64,000 nt of DNA from positions 1 to 64,000 of the forward strand of contig CAZRWW010000003.1 in the NCBI GenBank assembly GCA_964603725.1, given 5' to 3'. Below are positions 61,944 through 64,000 of the stretch, piece after piece. The notes below the pieces were generated by a model that saw nothing but the letters and a program-made list of their open reading frames with translations, made no database searches and was not told the DNA's origin. Positions within the stretch are counted from its first letter, which is position 1. Each line of letters begins with the position of its first letter. The translations under genes and the position numbers were made by a program. This DNA comes from CAZDKK01 sp964603725. GTDB lineage: Bacteria; Eisenbacteria; RBG-16-71-46; CAIMUX01; WJJG01.

Positions 61944-62511
61944 TGACCGTCTTGGGCACGCCCTGGATGCGGTACTTCTGCACCAGGTCGGGGAACTCCG
62001 ACGCCTCGATCGCCTCGGCGGTGATCTGCTCCGACGCGAGGGCGAAGAGCTGAGCCAGGCGCACGGCCTGTGGGCAGTAGGGTCACTGGGGCGTGAAGAA
62101 GACCTGCATCTTGGCCGGCTTGGTGATCGCCTTCAGCGCTTGCTGCGTCTCGGGCGAGAGCGGCGACGGGCGCGCGGTCCCGAAGTCGAGGATCGACTCG
62201 AGCAGGGTCGTGAACTCGTAGCCCGCGGGGATGCCGTAGAAGCGGATCCCGCGATCCTCCCGGCCGTGGACGACAATCGCCGGGGCGCGCTCGACGCCGT
62301 AGCGCGCCGCGGCCTCGTGATCCTTCTGGAGGTCGAACCGCTCGGTGGCCAGCTTGTCCGAGAGGGCGGACAGCTCCTCGACCAGGCCATGCGTCTGCTG
62401 GCAGAACGTGCACTCGTGCTCCTTGGTGAAGACCGTCAGTGTGACGGGCTCGGTGAGCTTGGCGAATGCCTCGGTGATCTTCTGCGTGGTCTTGGCGTCG
62501 ATCATGGCCAT
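61867..62511 (-). CDS. Two-thioredoxin-fold disulfide oxidoreductase (PDO-like), candidate selenoprotein
   Basis: Reading from ATG 62511 with TGA 62083-62085 decoded as selenocysteine gives 214 residues. The first Trx fold has a CTFC motif near residue 35. The second would have U-P-Y-C at residues 143-146, where archaeal and Thermotoga-type PDO proteins have CPYC. The frame is intact for 72 codons after the TGA, ending KQALEHVLAAVQ. The family exchanges disulfides in the cytoplasm. GGAGG lies nine bases before ATG 62511. If the TGA is a true stop, the protein ends at residue 142 without its second active site. Confidence 0.75.
62056..62070 (-). promoter_or_regulatory. Candidate bacterial SECIS hairpin
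   Basis: Starting 13 bases after the TGA, CAGGC-CGTGC-GCCTG forms a 5-bp stem with a 5-base loop whose second base is G. Bacterial SECIS elements place a short stem with a G in the first two loop bases about 16-37 bases after UGA; the loop starts at 18. SelB would bind here. Confidence 0.5.
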
Positions 62512-62732
62512 GGTTCCAGCCCTCCCTCGCGCGGCCCGACCGGGGCGCGGGTTGATTCTCTCGTCGGACTCGGCCGCTAACCTCCGATAGGCACGCGTTG
62601 CTGTAAAGCTGCATCTGCAATCGGTTCCCGGGCGGGCGCAACTTTCTTGACTAGGCTGCTCCCCGCCGGCGCCACCCGCCGGGAGTCAATCCTTGTCTGG
62701 CAGGCTCCAGCAGCCACGACGAATAGCCCGGG

Positions 62733-64000
62733 TCAGCAGAATCGGTAGCGCGTGTTTCTACCCTGGCCCTCTTTCGCAATGAGCCCTCGGGCGAGGAGGA
62801 CCTCAAGATCCTTCTGCGCAGTTCTTGGCGTGATGGAGAACCAGTCGGCGTAGACTCGCGTCGGGAAGGGGCTCGGAATCTGGTTGCTGGCCTCCATGAA
62901 GCGGCGCGGTCGATCAGGAAGAAGGAGAAGCTTCTCCTCGGGGATCTCCCGACTGGGTCCCACGAAGGTCACGCGGAAGAACCCGCCCTCCGTCGCGAAG
63001 CGCGGGGCCGTAAGCTTCCACTCCTGCATCAGTGCCCGCATGCGCTCGATGCCGGAACCCAGCTTCTCGCCCTTGCCGATGCGGAAGAAGAGCTCCGCAA
63101 TGAGCGGGTTCCTGCGGATGGACTTCCCCCTCAACGTCTCGATCGTGAGCCTGCCCAGGAGTTCTCCGGGGTTGGCAATCTCGATCCTGTCCTCGTAGTG
63201 ATCGATCTGGATCTCGGCCCCAGCCTCCGCGTAGTCCCGATGAATCAGTGCGTTGACCAGAGCTTCCTCCAACGCGCGCATCGGGTACGCGGGAACCTGC
63301 AGGCGAGTCGATTGATCGGCCAGGCGATAGCGAGTCGGCACCTGGGCGTCAAGCTTGTGCAGAGCGGCATCCAGCTGCTGCATCAGAGGACCCGAGAAGA
63401 TCGCCCGATCGAGGACGGTGGTCTTGTCCGAGCCGCGATAGCGAGCGTAGCTGGTCTTGGCCTGCAGGAGAAACTTCTGGGGGGATGTTCCGAAGAACAA
63501 GACCCCGGCCTGATTGAAGATCAGCCGCCCGGCCTGCTGCTCAGCCACTCCAAGCGAGGCGAGAAACTCCTCCTGCCCGAGACTGGCGATGGCCGCTCCC
63601 AGATGGGCGCGGTTGACGAACTCGCGGCAGGTAGTTTCGGAGAAGTCCCCGGGATAATGGAAGTCGAAGACCTGCAGCGACTCGAATCGGATTCGGTTGA
63701 GGCGCACCGCCAGGTCGAGGATTTCGTTGCGGGAGAGCTTCTGATTGGTGGCTCCGGAGCGGAGGTAGAATCCGTCCGCGCATTTGTAGGGCTTGTCGCT
63801 GCCCTCTTTGACGACGATTGCGAGAGCCTTGCCCAGATCGATGGTCGCGATCTCCGCGGGCGGATCGATGTTGCGAGCGATGTTCTGAACCTGGGCCTTG
63901 AGGCGATTCGTGATCCTGAAACCGGAGAAGGCGCCGCGGTCGTCGACGCCCAGGTAGATGACGCCGCCCTTGGCGTTGGCGAATGCGACCATGCTGCGGT
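62733..64000 (-). CDS. AlbA_2/Schlafen-type protein with HATPase-like part, 5' truncated by window
   Basis: At least 422 residues, since the frame continues past 64000. VAFANAKGGVIYLGVDDRGA is the AlbA_2 (divergent AAA/Schlafen) core, whose usual N-terminal EFKxS segment lies outside. Then MRALEEALVNALIHRDYAEA and ELFFRIGKGEKLGSGIERMR match the RecG-like HATPase_c_4 region. The C-terminus is a winged helix (ITPRTAQKDLEVLLARGLI). Members are predicted DNA-binding regulators or defence proteins. Confidence 0.85.
   Translation of the reverse strand, partial: RSMVAFANAKGGVIYLGVDDRGAFSGFRITNRLKAQVQNIARNIDPPAEIATIDLGKALAIVVKEGSDKPYKCADGFYLRSGATNQKLSRNEILDLAVRLNRIRFESLQVFDFHYPGDFSETTCREFVNRAHLGAAIASLGQEEFLASLGVAEQQAGRLIFNQAGVLFFGTSPQKFLLQAKTSYARYRGSDKTTVLDRAIFSGPLMQQLDAALHKLDAQVPTRYRLADQSTRLQVPAYPMRALEEALVNALIHRDYAEAGAEIQIDHYEDRIEIANPGELLGRLTIETLRGKSIRRNPLIAELFFRIGKGEKLGSGIERMRALMQEWKLTAPRFATEGGFFRVTFVGPSREIPEEKLLLLPDRPRRFMEASNQIPSPFPTRVYADWFSITPRTAQKDLEVLLARGLIAKEGQGRNTRYRFC

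Noticed and set aside
62083..62085. Plain nonsense mutation splitting the oxidoreductase
   Set aside because: Possible, but the stop is exactly at the redox cysteine codon, the remainder is undecayed and a SECIS-like hairpin follows, so selenocysteine is favoured.
61750..62580. Plus-strand open frame covering the oxidoreductase
   Set aside because: The Trx-fold motifs are on the minus strand; the plus frame is leucine/arginine-rich and unfamiliar.
1..64000. CRISPR arrays, tRNA or rRNA genes
   Set aside because: No regularly spaced repeats and no tRNA-like or rRNA sequence were noticed on either strand.

Overview
The window is GC-rich bacterial DNA with many GTG starts and tightly overlapping genes. 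It carries an exosortase-type exopolysaccharide locus with a two-component system resembling PrsK/PrsR. This fits a Gram-negative envelope, probably an uncultured lineage outside the well-studied Proteobacteria. No rRNA, tRNA or other taxonomic marker is present, so the phylum cannot be fixed. Eisenbacteria- or Gemmatimonadota-like lineages are guesses only.

Layout. (1) 1-0.83 kb: an ISAzo13-type transposase cut by the window edge. (2) 0.9-20 kb: a variable glycan region with a Wzx-type flippase, a beta-propeller protein, a Gfo/Idh-SDR fusion, a DUF362 protein, a pyruvyltransferase, three GT4 glycosyltransferases, a PaaK/CapK-like adenylate-forming enzyme, two polysaccharide deacetylases and two GNAT-like proteins. 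Its base composition looks less GC-rich than the next block. (3) 20-36.5 kb: a compact core of exosortase, EpsI, DUF3473-type deacetylase, a membrane protein, a TPR lipoprotein, PrsK, PrsR, a PEGA/DUF5683-like secreted protein, an FN3 lipoprotein, sugar transferase, Wza-like exporter, Wzz-like chain-length protein and BY-kinase. (4) 36.7-47.7 kb: more glycan genes, with three glycosyltransferases, a XrtA-type amidotransferase, a CPBP protease, a nucleotidyltransferase, an epimerase, a radical SAM protein and an acyltransferase. No O-antigen polymerase (Wzy) and no PEP-CTERM substrate is visible. (5) 47.9-64 kb: a defence and toxin-antitoxin island. It has two AAA ATPases with palindromic promoters, a PIN/Phd module, a SNF2 (two SWIM motifs) plus GHKL ATPase operon, and many toxin-antitoxin genes, several with destroyed toxins. 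It also has a VanZ-CBM protein, a two-domain disulfide oxidoreductase and an AlbA_2-type protein.

How they work together. The glycan genes would build a lipid-linked repeat unit (sugar transferase, glycosyltransferases, modifying enzymes), flip it, control its length (Wzz and kinase) and export it (Wza). The exosortase, EpsI and CPBP protease would anchor secreted proteins in or through that matrix under PrsK/PrsR control. The most striking single observation is an in-frame TGA at the first cysteine position of a CxxC motif in the disulfide oxidoreductase at 61867-62511, followed by a SECIS-like hairpin. This predicts a selenoprotein. The SNF2/GHKL operon is the best candidate for a poorly described system.
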